A stretch of 64,000 nt of DNA from NCBI RefSeq assembly GCF_021190955.1, contig NZ_JAIOAO010000003.1, positions 310,001 to 374,000 on the forward strand, written 5' to 3'. Below the pieces are notes generated by a model. The model made no database searches. It saw nothing but the letters and a program-made list of their open reading frames with translations, and had not been told where the DNA came from. Position 1 is the stretch's first letter. Each line of letters starts with the position of its first letter. The translations under genes were made by a program, and so were the position numbers. This DNA comes from Parachryseolinea silvisoli. Its GTDB lineage: Bacteria; Bacteroidota; Bacteroidia; Cytophagales; Cyclobacteriaceae. Of this stretch, positions 9,371 through 17,571 are shown piece after piece.

Positions 9371-12300
9371 ATGAAAATGAAACAGTTTCTACAAACAAAT
9401 GCCTGTCTGGGCAAAGTGATCCACATCACGCGCAGGCAGCTCGCAGTCATGTTGATGCTGACAGGAATTTCTTTTGCCGCCGTCAGTAAAGAGCAAAACC
9501 CTTTAGAGCGGGACGTTACGATTAACATCGAAAATAGTAAGCTCTCAAAGGTGCTGGACGAGATTGAAAAGAGCGTGGATGTTAAATTCATCTATAGCAA
9601 AAATTTCGTCTCACTCAAGGAAGAAGTAACGATCAACGCACAAAACGAAAAGCTCTCCAGTGTATTGAACCGTTTGCTTACCCCGTTTCATATTCAATAT
9701 GGTGTCGTAAAAGACCGCATTGTATTAAACAAACGCAGGGACACAGCATCGACGCCGCTGACAAATCTCGGTACACTTAACGCCAACTTATTTCAGCAAC
9801 CGGAGGACCTTTCTGCGTTGCAGACTACCATTACTGGCACTGTATTCGACAGCGACGCACAGGCGTTACCCGGTGTAAACGTGTTGGTGAAAGGCACTTC
9901 CAATGGAACCACTACTGACGCGAACGGTAAATTCTCACTGGCAGCCGATCCGGCGACAGCCGTTCTCGTGTTTTCGTTCATTGGCTACACCACGCAGGAA
10001 GTCACCGTCGGCGGCCGCGGTATCGTCGATGTCACGCTGGCAGCTGATACCAAGACATTAAATGAGGTTGTTGTTGTTGGGTATGGTACCCAGCGAAAAT
10101 CGGACGTTACCGGTTCCGTGGGCGTGGTAAAAGGAAGCGACCTGCTGACGGCACCCGTGAACAACGCCCTCCAGGGCCTCAAGGGTAAAGTAGCGGGGGT
10201 GAACGTATTCCTTAACTCAGGGTCACCTACCGCCAGCCCCCGCGTGATCATCCGTGGTGTGGGAACGATCAATGCCAACTCCGGTCCGTTATTCGTGGTA
10301 GATGGTGTGGTCATGGAAGATATCAAATACCTGAACCCCAATGATATCGAAAGCATGGAAGTACTGAAAGATGCTTCATCTACCGCCATCTACGGTTCCC
10401 GAGGTGCCAATGGTGTTATACTTGTAACGACCAGACGTGGTGCCGCGACAGAAGGTATGATTATCGGCTACGACGGCTTCGTCAGCGCCGGTCACATGCG
10501 TAAGGAAATGGACCTGCTCAACGCCAGGGAGTGGCTGGACGTAGTACAGACCGGTATTGAAAACTCTCCGAAGTATAATCCAAGCGCGTCACCGGTTTTC
10601 ACGGCGGACGATCCCCGTTTGTTTGATGCCAACGGCAACCCGCTCTACGACACAGACTGGCAGAAAGAGGCTACCCGCACCGCGATATCGTATAACCACC
10701 AGCTGTCTATCCAACAGAAAAGCGAAAAATCGTCCATGGGTGCATTCCTGAACTACTCACGCATGGAAGGCATTATGCTCAACAGCTGGATGAACCGCAT
10801 CAGTGGCAAAATCGCTTATGACGCCAATCCCACGAAGTGGCTTACGATTGGTGTGAACCTGCTGGCGAACGTCGTAAAAGAAAATGAAGTAGAAGAGACC
10901 GGAGGCCACCAGATGCCACGCCGTACGATGATCGAAATGCCCCCGATCTTCCCGGTAAAGTTTCCGGATGGTTCCTGGGCAGCCAGCAACATGGTGACAG
11001 ACTCCTACAGCCTGGAGGCGATGGCCAACCCCGTGCACGTGTTGGAGACACAAGATCGTTTGCGCAAGAGAACGCAGTTGTTTGGCAACGTATACATGAC
11101 GTTCCACCTGCTGCCGGGGCTCGACCTGCGCACGCAATTTGGCTTCGACCAAAACGAACGCGACTTTCAGGAATATTCACCAACCGACCTGGTTAACATC
11201 TCCTCTCCCAACGGCCGCGCCCGTGTAGAATCACAGCGCATAAACTACTGGCAGGAAGAGACCTACCTGTCGTATAACAAAGAGTTGGGCACCGACCACC
11301 GCATCAATGGGGTGTTGGGCTTGAGCTGGCAGGAACGTGTTTATGACAGGAATTTTGTGGAAGTTGAAGGATTTGCCGATAACTTCTTCCGATATAATCG
11401 TCTGCAAGCCGGTAGCATCCCGAAAGCGCCCGAGTCAGAATATGAAAAATGGGCAATGAACTCTTACTTCCTCCGGGGTGGTTATACTTACCGCGATAAG
11501 TATATGTTGACATTGACGGGGCGTGTCGATGGATCTTCTCGATTCGGAAAAAACAATAAATATGCGTTTTTCCCTTCGGCTGGCCTGGGCTGGATGGTCT
11601 CCAGCGAACCCTTTATGCAGGATATCACAAACCTGACTGAGTTTAAAGTGCGTACCAGCTTTGGATATACCGGGAACACTGAAATCGGTTTCTACCGGTC
11701 ATTGTCCACCGTTGAGTCGGGCAACACGCTGATCAACGGAACACGAGGCACAGAGGCTCATTTAAGAGGTATAGCAAACCCTGACCTGAAGTGGGAAAAG
11801 ACACGTCAGTTTGACGTCGGCTTCAATATGGGTTGGTTTAACAACCGTCTGTCGTTTGAGTTTGACTACTACCACAGACTGACCACCGACCTGCTGCTGG
11901 ATAGACCTGTGCCGTATTCGTCCGGCTTCAAGACCGTAACTGCCAACATCGGTTCCGTGTCGAACCGCGGTGTGGAAGGTATGATCACCTCGGTGAATGC
12001 GGAGTCCAACGACTTCCGCTGGACTACCTCGCTTAACTTCAACTATAACAAAAACAGGATTGAAAAGCTCGGCGAAAATGATGAAGACATTTTCCCAGGT
12101 CCGAACTGGGTGTCCGGTAGCCAGACCATCTTACGGGTAGGCGAGTCGTTAAGCTCCTTCTGGGGCTACGAACGCCTGGGCACGTGGAGCACGGACGAAG
12201 CGGAAGAGGCCGCTGAACGCGGCTATAAGCCCGGAGAAGCCAAGCGCTCTACCGAAAAGAAGATCATTGGAAAGGGATTGCCTGACTGGACGGGAAGCTT

Positions 12301-12799
12301 TATCAATACCTTCCGGTATAAAAACTGGGATTTGACCGTCGATCTGCAATTTGTTTACGGTGTTGACATTCTCCAGCAATTCTTCCACTCGACTGAAGAT
12401 CGTTCGGGTATCGCCAACGGCTTACGGACAATTCTGACCGACAGCTGGACGCCCGAGCGCCAAAATACGATGGTGCAGGAGATCCGTCACCAGGGCCGTG
12501 GCGGTCAGAACAGCGAGGTCGACAGCCACTGGGTAGCCGACGGCTCCTACCTGCGCGGCAATTTGTTCTCGCTGGGATATACCCTCAACAGCGAAATGCT
12601 GGAGCGCCTCAAGCTGCGTAACCTGCGTGTCTATGCCAACGTACAAAACGCCTTTGTGATCAACTCGAAAGAATTTAAAGGGTATGATCCGGAAGCGACC
12701 TCGTGGACAGGAACAGATGCACAGTGGGGCCAAAACATTTTCTTCTTTCAGTATCCAAAGCCTACCACCTATACGCTTGGTGTAAATCTGCAGTTCTGA
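9371..12799 (+). CDS. SusC/RagA TonB-linked outer-membrane transporter with STN domain
   Basis: The protein has 1142 residues. A signal segment (QLAVMLMLTGISFAAVS) is followed by the STN signalling domain in ~50-120 (ENSKLSKVLDEIEKSVDVKFIY...LNRLLTPFHI). A CarboxypepD_reg-like domain covers ~150-225 (GTVFDSDAQALPGVNVLVKGT). The TonB box and plug are marked by NEVVVVGYGTQRKSDVTGSV and MEVLKDASSTAIYGSRGANGVILVTT. The rest is the 22-strand barrel, ending in an aromatic residue (NLQF). It imports oligomeric nutrients together with the SusD lipoprotein 21 bases downstream. The STN domain ties it to the upstream FecR and sigma factor. No glycanase or peptidase is adjacent, so the substrate is unknown. 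Confidence 0.95.
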   Translation: MKMKQFLQTNACLGKVIHITRRQLAVMLMLTGISFAAVSKEQNPLERDVTINIENSKLSKVLDEIEKSVDVKFIYSKNFVSLKEEVTINAQNEKLSSVLNRLLTPFHIQYGVVKDRIVLNKRRDTASTPLTNLGTLNANLFQQPEDLSALQTTITGTVFDSDAQALPGVNVLVKGTSNGTTTDANGKFSLAADPATAVLVFSFIGYTTQEVTVGGRGIVDVTLAADTKTLNEVVVVGYGTQRKSDVTGSVGVVKGSDLLTAPVNNALQGLKGKVAGVNVFLNSGSPTASPRVIIRGVGTINANSGPLFVVDGVVMEDIKYLNPNDIESMEVLKDASSTAIYGSRGANGVILVTTRRGAATEGMIIGYDGFVSAGHMRKEMDLLNAREWLDVVQTGIENSPKYNPSASPVFTADDPRLFDANGNPLYDTDWQKEATRTAISYNHQLSIQQKSEKSSMGAFLNYSRMEGIMLNSWMNRISGKIAYDANPTKWLTIGVNLLANVVKENEVEETGGHQMPRRTMIEMPPIFPVKFPDGSWAASNMVTDSYSLEAMANPVHVLETQDRLRKRTQLFGNVYMTFHLLPGLDLRTQFGFDQNERDFQEYSPTDLVNISSPNGRARVESQRINYWQEETYLSYNKELGTDHRINGVLGLSWQERVYDRNFVEVEGFADNFFRYNRLQAGSIPKAPESEYEKWAMNSYFLRGGYTYRDKYMLTLTGRVDGSSRFGKNNKYAFFPSAGLGWMVSSEPFMQDITNLTEFKVRTSFGYTGNTEIGFYRSLSTVESGNTLINGTRGTEAHLRGIANPDLKWEKTRQFDVGFNMGWFNNRLSFEFDYYHRLTTDLLLDRPVPYSSGFKTVTANIGSVSNRGVEGMITSVNAESNDFRWTTSLNFNYNKNRIEKLGENDEDIFPGPNWVSGSQTILRVGESLSSFWGYERLGTWSTDEAEEAAERGYKPGEAKRSTEKKIIGKGLPDWTGSFINTFRYKNWDLTVDLQFVYGVDILQQFFHSTEDRSGIANGLRTILTDSWTPERQNTMVQEIRHQGRGGQNSEVDSHWVADGSYLRGNLFSLGYTLNSEMLERLKLRNLRVYANVQNAFVINSKEFKGYDPEATSWTGTDAQWGQNIFFFQYPKPTTYTLGVNLQF

Positions 12800-12820
12800 T
12801 CACTTTAACTTGAACAGATT

Positions 12821-14425
12821 ATGAAAAGAATACAATTAATCATACTCCTGGCCGCCCTAAGCGCCTTTTCTTGTTCCGATTTTCTGGAGGAGGAACCAAA
12901 GGATGAAATGGCAAGCGATCAGTTCTTTTCTGACCGCGATCATGCCTTTAACGCCGTAAATACACTTTACCGAAACGGTGCACCGCAGATGTTTGACGGT
13001 TCGGCGTACGCCGGTACACCTGCCATTTTCTTTCAAGACATGTCAGGCCTCTTTGATAACCAATACAAAGGTCAGGAAGTGCACGCAAGCCACGCGCAAC
13101 AACTGACGCTCAACGGCACGAACATTTCCGGTTATCTGGACGATCGGTGGGCCGAACTGTATAACGGCGTAGCACGAGCTAACTTCGCAATTGAGAATAT
13201 TGCCACCACGCCGGGGCTTACCGAGACCGAGATCGGTCAGCTGGAAGGCGAAGCAAGATTTTTCCGTGCGTACGCTTATTATTTCCTGGTGAGATTGTTT
13301 GGCGAGGTACCGCTTATTACCGAGCCCGTGGTATCGCTGGCAGATGAAGTTTACGTGGGCAGATCACCCATCGCAGCGGTGTACGACCAGATCGTAACAG
13401 ATCTGCTGTGGGCCGTAAACGAGAGCGATATGGCTGCTGTCACCATGGCCACCAATAGCGGCCGCGTGACGAAAGGTGCGGCGGCTACATTGCTGGCGGA
13501 AGTATACCTGACAATGAGCGGCTACCCGCTGCAGGAAGATCACTATGCGGACGCTGCCGCGATGGCGCGACGCGTGGTCAACGGCGAATTTGGTAGCTAT
13601 AGCCTAACCCCGCACCAAATGAGCGGCGGCAACGTAGACCTGCCGAATAGCGCGTATAATCAAATACGCCGCGCAGACAAAACTGCAAATGAGTATATCT
13701 TCTACCGGGAATATGATGCGGCGATCACCGCAAGCGACTATCCGCGCTGGACTGTCCCCGCCTTCGCGGGCCTGGAAGACAAAGTCGTAAAGTATTCTGT
13801 GGTAAACGGAGCCTATCAACCGGTGGATGAGTTTGTCACGATGTACGATCCTGATGAAGATTTGAGGATACAGGAAAAACAATACTTCCACACCTCAGTT
13901 ACCACCACCGGTGGTGAGATAATCACGTTTCAACGCACGCCGTATATCTGGTATGACGAAACGGCGCTGTTCACTACCGGCAATTCCGGTAAAGACGTTG
14001 TCATTTACACTTACTCCGACGTACTACTCATTGCCGCCGAGGCCATTGCACAGTCGGAAGGTGTAACGGCAGAGGCTGTCGACTATCTCACTCAGGTACG
14101 GGCAAGAGCATATTGGAAGCAGGATCCGGCGGATATTGAAGCCAGCCTCTCAGCTTTGGGGACACAGGAGTTCGTGGAAGAGGTATGGACTGAACGTAAC
14201 CGAGAGTTGGTGTTCGAGTTCAAAACGTGGTTCGATATCCTCCGCACACAGCGTTATCCGCAGACGAGTGAAGCAAATCCGGGCGAAGTGACATATGTCA
14301 ACGTCGTGGGTGCGACCAATCCCTGGGGCAAGACCTATACGTCTACGTATCTATTACTGCCGCTGTCCAATAATGAAAGACAACGCAACCCGGCGCTTGG
14401 CGATAACAACCCCGGCTATAATTAA
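12821..14425 (+). CDS. SusD/RagB nutrient-binding lipoprotein
   Basis: This 534-residue protein has a lipoprotein signal peptide; the lipobox is A-F-S-C with the lipidated Cys at residue 18. SusD-type TPR-like helices follow, with landmarks YNGVARANFAIENI, LEGEARFFRAYAYYFLVRLFGEVPL, GRVTKGAAATLLAEVYLTMSGYP and, near the end, ERNRELVFEFKTWFDILRTQ and PLSNNERQRNPALGDNNPGY. The family forms the lid over SusC and binds the substrate at the cell surface. It is co-transcribed with the susC gene 21 bases upstream and closed by a clear terminator. Confidence 0.95.
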   Translation: MKRIQLIILLAALSAFSCSDFLEEEPKDEMASDQFFSDRDHAFNAVNTLYRNGAPQMFDGSAYAGTPAIFFQDMSGLFDNQYKGQEVHASHAQQLTLNGTNISGYLDDRWAELYNGVARANFAIENIATTPGLTETEIGQLEGEARFFRAYAYYFLVRLFGEVPLITEPVVSLADEVYVGRSPIAAVYDQIVTDLLWAVNESDMAAVTMATNSGRVTKGAAATLLAEVYLTMSGYPLQEDHYADAAAMARRVVNGEFGSYSLTPHQMSGGNVDLPNSAYNQIRRADKTANEYIFYREYDAAITASDYPRWTVPAFAGLEDKVVKYSVVNGAYQPVDEFVTMYDPDEDLRIQEKQYFHTSVTTTGGEIITFQRTPYIWYDETALFTTGNSGKDVVIYTYSDVLLIAAEAIAQSEGVTAEAVDYLTQVRARAYWKQDPADIEASLSALGTQEFVEEVWTERNRELVFEFKTWFDILRTQRYPQTSEANPGEVTYVNVVGATNPWGKTYTSTYLLLPLSNNERQRNPALGDNNPGYN

Positions 14426-14480
14426 CACACATGATAGAGAGTATACCTCGGCCAAGGCGCTAAGGTGTACTTGAATAAAT

Positions 14481-14511
14481 AAAAAAGGAGCACTAAAAAT
14501 GCTCCTTTTTT
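14481..14511 (+). terminator. Intrinsic terminator of the sigma-fecR-susCD unit
   Basis: A 12-base stem (14481-14492 with 14500-14511) encloses a 7-base loop, and the 3' arm ends in six T. It lies 55 bases after the susD stop. The A-rich 5' arm could let it work in both directions. Confidence 0.85.
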
Positions 14512-14523
14512 ATTTAGAACCGG

Positions 14524-14804
14524 TTAGGGTTGGCCACCGCCTCCCGCCGCCCCACATGTCTGCCCGTTAGCATAGCTGGCTGTCGGGTCGGCCACTTCGG
14601 ATGCCAGGCCGGGCCACGGTTGTGATTGATATTTGAAAGGAGGCTTCGGATATTTGGTCACCGGATTGTCTATACTTACCGGTGGATGCGCGGGCGCCGA
14701 TGCGGTTGCCGTTGTACAGCGGGCACTGCGAGTGTTGCCAGCCCCACACCCAGGCTGCCGATGGCTTTTCTGCGGCCGGTGCTGTAGGTCTCGTTCTTAT
14801 TCAT
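14524..14804 (-). pseudogene. Broken N-terminal stub of a Tat-exported SDR oxidoreductase
   Basis: From an ATG at 14804 the minus strand reads MNKNETYSTGRRKAIGSLG, a twin-arginine-type signal, then LATLAVPAV. Near 14726 the frame must shift by one missing base to continue as TATASAPAHPPVSIDNPV, TKYPKPPFKYQSQPWPGLAS and a stop at 14524. The segment after the shift matches, from memory, the N-terminal extension of YghA-like SDR oxidoreductases (hPPVSIDNPVTKYPKPP). The catalytic Rossmann domain that should follow is missing. The total length of 281 bases is one base short of 94 codons, which fits a single-base deletion. I read it as a decayed fragment; a Tat-signal small protein is the alternative. 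Confidence 0.5.
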
Positions 14805-14944
14805 GTTCGTTTTTTTAGTGGCGTCAGCCAAAAAATCCTGCCACCGGTTTGCCGACGATACTCACCGCCTGTTGGAGTCAAATGAAGAAATAAATGGACA
14901 GGTGAACCGAACGCGAAGCAACAGGCGGACAGGAGAGCGTACCA

Positions 14945-14980
14945 TAAAAAAAGCTTGCAGATTTTACTCCGCAAGCTTTT
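14945..14980 (-). terminator. Intrinsic terminator of the TonB receptor gene
   Basis: Inverted repeat 14949-14958 with 14971-14980 (10 base pairs). Read on the minus strand it is followed by a run of T. It lies 34 bases past the receptor stop at 15014. Confidence 0.8.
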
Positions 14981-15013
14981 ATGCGTTACGCCGCAATGTG
15001 TGTAACGCGTTGC

Positions 15014-17416
15014 TTAGAAGCTGTACGCTACGCTAAAACGTACGTTTCTCGGAGCTTCTACCTGATAGCTGTAAACAGGAGACGTTTCTTGGTTGGCGTT
15101 CGTTACCCAGTTTTCGTATGAACCGCTGTACAGATAGGCATCGAGTACATTGAATACATTCATCGTCAGTCTAATGCGATCTTTCTCATAGGACAGCCCA
15201 GCATCCAGCTTATAGTAGTCCTCCAGGTTTTTGCTTGGATCCGGAGACGGCGTATAATACGTGGCACGGTCCACAAGGAATGTGTAGCCAGCCGATGCGC
15301 CGAAGCCTTTAAACATGCCGCTTTGTACCTTGTAGGTCAGCCACGTGTTAAATGTTTGTTTGGCAAAGCCGGGGACGATATCGCCTTCCTCGGTGAATCC
15401 AGCTGTGCCTTCTGTCACCTTCGAGTTCATGTACGAATAGTTAAAGATTGCATTCAGACCACGGACAACAGAGCCGCGCAAATCGAATTCAATACCCTGG
15501 GCACGCTTCTGACCGATGCCGATCATATCATTTCGATCCTCCGTCGTTTGAGTATTGTTGGTGAGCTCATCATTTTTCAAAATGCTGAAAGCAGACAATG
15601 TTGTCGACCAGCCGCCACTCCAGTTTTTCTTGAAGCCAATCTCCCGGTTGTCACCCGTAATAGGTTTGACGTCAGCGCCACCGGTAACATTCATCGGGTT
15701 TTGCGGCACGAACGCCTGGTCATACAGAGCATAGCCGGAAAGTGTAGGCGTGAGGGTTACGCTGACACCAATCCGTGGTGTAAAATGCTCGGCGGTGTTG
15801 GGTTCACTGTTGTAGGTCACGATGGAGAGGTCGGTATAGCGAAGCGCCAGCGTAAGTCGTATTTTGTTGTCCAGGAAGCCCAACTCGTCTTGCAGGTACG
15901 CACTGGTATAGCGGGTGTCGTATATGCCACCGGTTTGCTGGGCGCGTTCTACCAGCGGCGTCTCGCGGTCAAATTTAGGATAGCCGGCCCGTGGTATACC
16001 CAGATCGGGATTGTACGGGTCAAACGGATGGTCAAGTGAGTCGAGGTTGTGCCCCTGACTCCAGTCAGCCATATACGCCTTGCGGCCGATATCGATGCCA
16101 CCCAATACGCGGTGACGGATCTTACCGGTGGTTGCATCGCCGTTGACAAAAATCTGGCCCAACGACATCTTGCTGTCGGCATCCCAGATACCGACGGTGC
16201 GGATGTACGTGCCGTCATCGTTAAAGATAGTAGGCCACATAGAAGAGCCCTCCATATTGTAAATAAACCGCGCTACCTGGGCGGTCAGCTTCCAGTTGTC
16301 TGCCAGCTCGTGCTGCATGTTCAGGTATACAGCGTGATCGTTGATGACCGTGCCGGGCAGGCCGGCGGGCAGAGACGTCACGTCTCGGTCGAATTCCGCG
16401 AACTTGTTCTTGGCAAAAAGATAAAACGATCCTACGTCGCTCATATTGGCGCGCTGGTAGTCATACTCCAGTGTAAACTTAGTCTTTTCGTCCACCTGGT
16501 AAGAGATTACCGGGGCCACTACATAACGGTCGTTGTATTCGTTGGCGCGGAAAGAGTTCTTGTTTTGCGCGGCCAGGTTGATGCGGTACAGCAGTTTACC
16601 GCTGGACTCCAGTTTGCCATCCAGGTCCAGGGCCGTGCGGAACAAGCCCCAGCTGCCCATCGTTACAGTAGCTTCGCCTTTGGTTTGGCCTGAGGGCTTC
16701 TTGGTTACGGTGTTGAAGAGTCCGGCAGGGTCGCCGCTCGCCAGCATAAAGCCGGCGGGGCCTTTCACAAATTCAACGTGATCGACAAATGCCATATCTT
16801 CCGTCAGTGGGCCCCAATACGAGTTTACAATATTGAAACCGTTGCGGAACGCTTGTAGCTGCGAGCCGCGGGCGCTGAGGTTGGCATACATATCGCCCCA
16901 GTGTTCGGCGCGCGTCACGCCGCTTACGTTACGGATCAGACCATCGCTCATGCTGATGATCTGCTGGTCTTTCAAAACCTCGCCAGTTACCACCTGAATA
17001 TTCTGCGGTGTCTCAAGCAACGAAGAGCTTAGGCGCAGGGAAGAAGAAGTGCGGTCGGCCTTATACGAGTCGCGCGTACCGGAGATGACGACCTCCTGCA
17101 GCTCTGACGAGTTTTCTTTCAGTGAAAAACTTACTTCCTTGTTTTGACCCGCTGTGATCTCAACAACCTGTTGTTGGGTTTCCAGACCAATAAAAGAAAC
17201 GACCAGGGTATACGACCCCGGTGCCAGGTTGCCAATCTTGAAGCGGCCGCGGTCATCGGCCACGGTGCCCTTGGAAGTGCCTTCAAGCATCACGTTCACA
17301 AACTCTGCCGGCGAGCCGTCAGAAGTTTTCACCGTGCCACTCACGGAGCCAGTGGTCTGTGCAAAGAGCACCGAGCCACTCAGTAACATCAGAAGAGTAA
17401 GCGCTAAACTTTTCAT
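15014..17416 (-). CDS. TonB-dependent siderophore-type receptor
   Basis: This 800-residue outer-membrane receptor has a signal peptide (LALTLLMLLSGSVLFAQ) and a CarboxypepD_reg-like domain (~22-105). The plug covers ~125-245 (TPQNIQVVTGEVLKDQQI...VKGPAGFMLASGDPAGLFNTVTKKP). A 22-strand barrel ends in the C-terminal Phe (FSVAYSF). The plug wording (S-x-x-T-P-Q-N-I-x-V-V-T, V-K-G-P-A-G-x-x-x-G-x-x-x-P-G/A-G) is that of FhuE/FpvA-like ferric-siderophore receptors, so the predicted cargo is a ferric hydroxamate or similar siderophore. No TonB, ABC importer or reductase is adjacent. Iron regulation is likely, and a palindrome lies upstream at 17498-17510. Confidence 0.88.
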   Translation of the reverse strand: MKSLALTLLMLLSGSVLFAQTTGSVSGTVKTSDGSPAEFVNVMLEGTSKGTVADDRGRFKIGNLAPGSYTLVVSFIGLETQQQVVEITAGQNKEVSFSLKENSSELQEVVISGTRDSYKADRTSSSLRLSSSLLETPQNIQVVTGEVLKDQQIISMSDGLIRNVSGVTRAEHWGDMYANLSARGSQLQAFRNGFNIVNSYWGPLTEDMAFVDHVEFVKGPAGFMLASGDPAGLFNTVTKKPSGQTKGEATVTMGSWGLFRTALDLDGKLESSGKLLYRINLAAQNKNSFRANEYNDRYVVAPVISYQVDEKTKFTLEYDYQRANMSDVGSFYLFAKNKFAEFDRDVTSLPAGLPGTVINDHAVYLNMQHELADNWKLTAQVARFIYNMEGSSMWPTIFNDDGTYIRTVGIWDADSKMSLGQIFVNGDATTGKIRHRVLGGIDIGRKAYMADWSQGHNLDSLDHPFDPYNPDLGIPRAGYPKFDRETPLVERAQQTGGIYDTRYTSAYLQDELGFLDNKIRLTLALRYTDLSIVTYNSEPNTAEHFTPRIGVSVTLTPTLSGYALYDQAFVPQNPMNVTGGADVKPITGDNREIGFKKNWSGGWSTTLSAFSILKNDELTNNTQTTEDRNDMIGIGQKRAQGIEFDLRGSVVRGLNAIFNYSYMNSKVTEGTAGFTEEGDIVPGFAKQTFNTWLTYKVQSGMFKGFGASAGYTFLVDRATYYTPSPDPSKNLEDYYKLDAGLSYEKDRIRLTMNVFNVLDAYLYSGSYENWVTNANQETSPVYSYQVEAPRNVRFSVAYSF

Positions 17417-17497
17417 GGTAAATAATTATAATAGTGTGGAGAGGTTGGTTTCTCGCCGCAATTATGCAACTTCTGTGTAGGAATTACAATACCTATT

Positions 17498-17510
17498 TAG
17501 AATTATTCTA
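17498..17510 (-). promoter_or_regulatory. 13-bp palindrome upstream of the TonB receptor
   Basis: TAGAATTATTCTA is a perfect palindrome about its central base, 82-94 bases upstream of the receptor start in AT-rich DNA. It could be a Fur-like or other repressor operator. It is not a textbook Fur box. Confidence 0.35.
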
Positions 17511-17571
17511 CATAATACCCTGTAGAGGTTAGCGCTATACTTTCGAGAGGGGAGGTGAAATTGGGGATATG

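Noticed and set aside
15323-16693. Long + strand frames opposite the TonB receptor
   Set aside because: Antisense shadows of a well-supported receptor with no coherent protein pattern.
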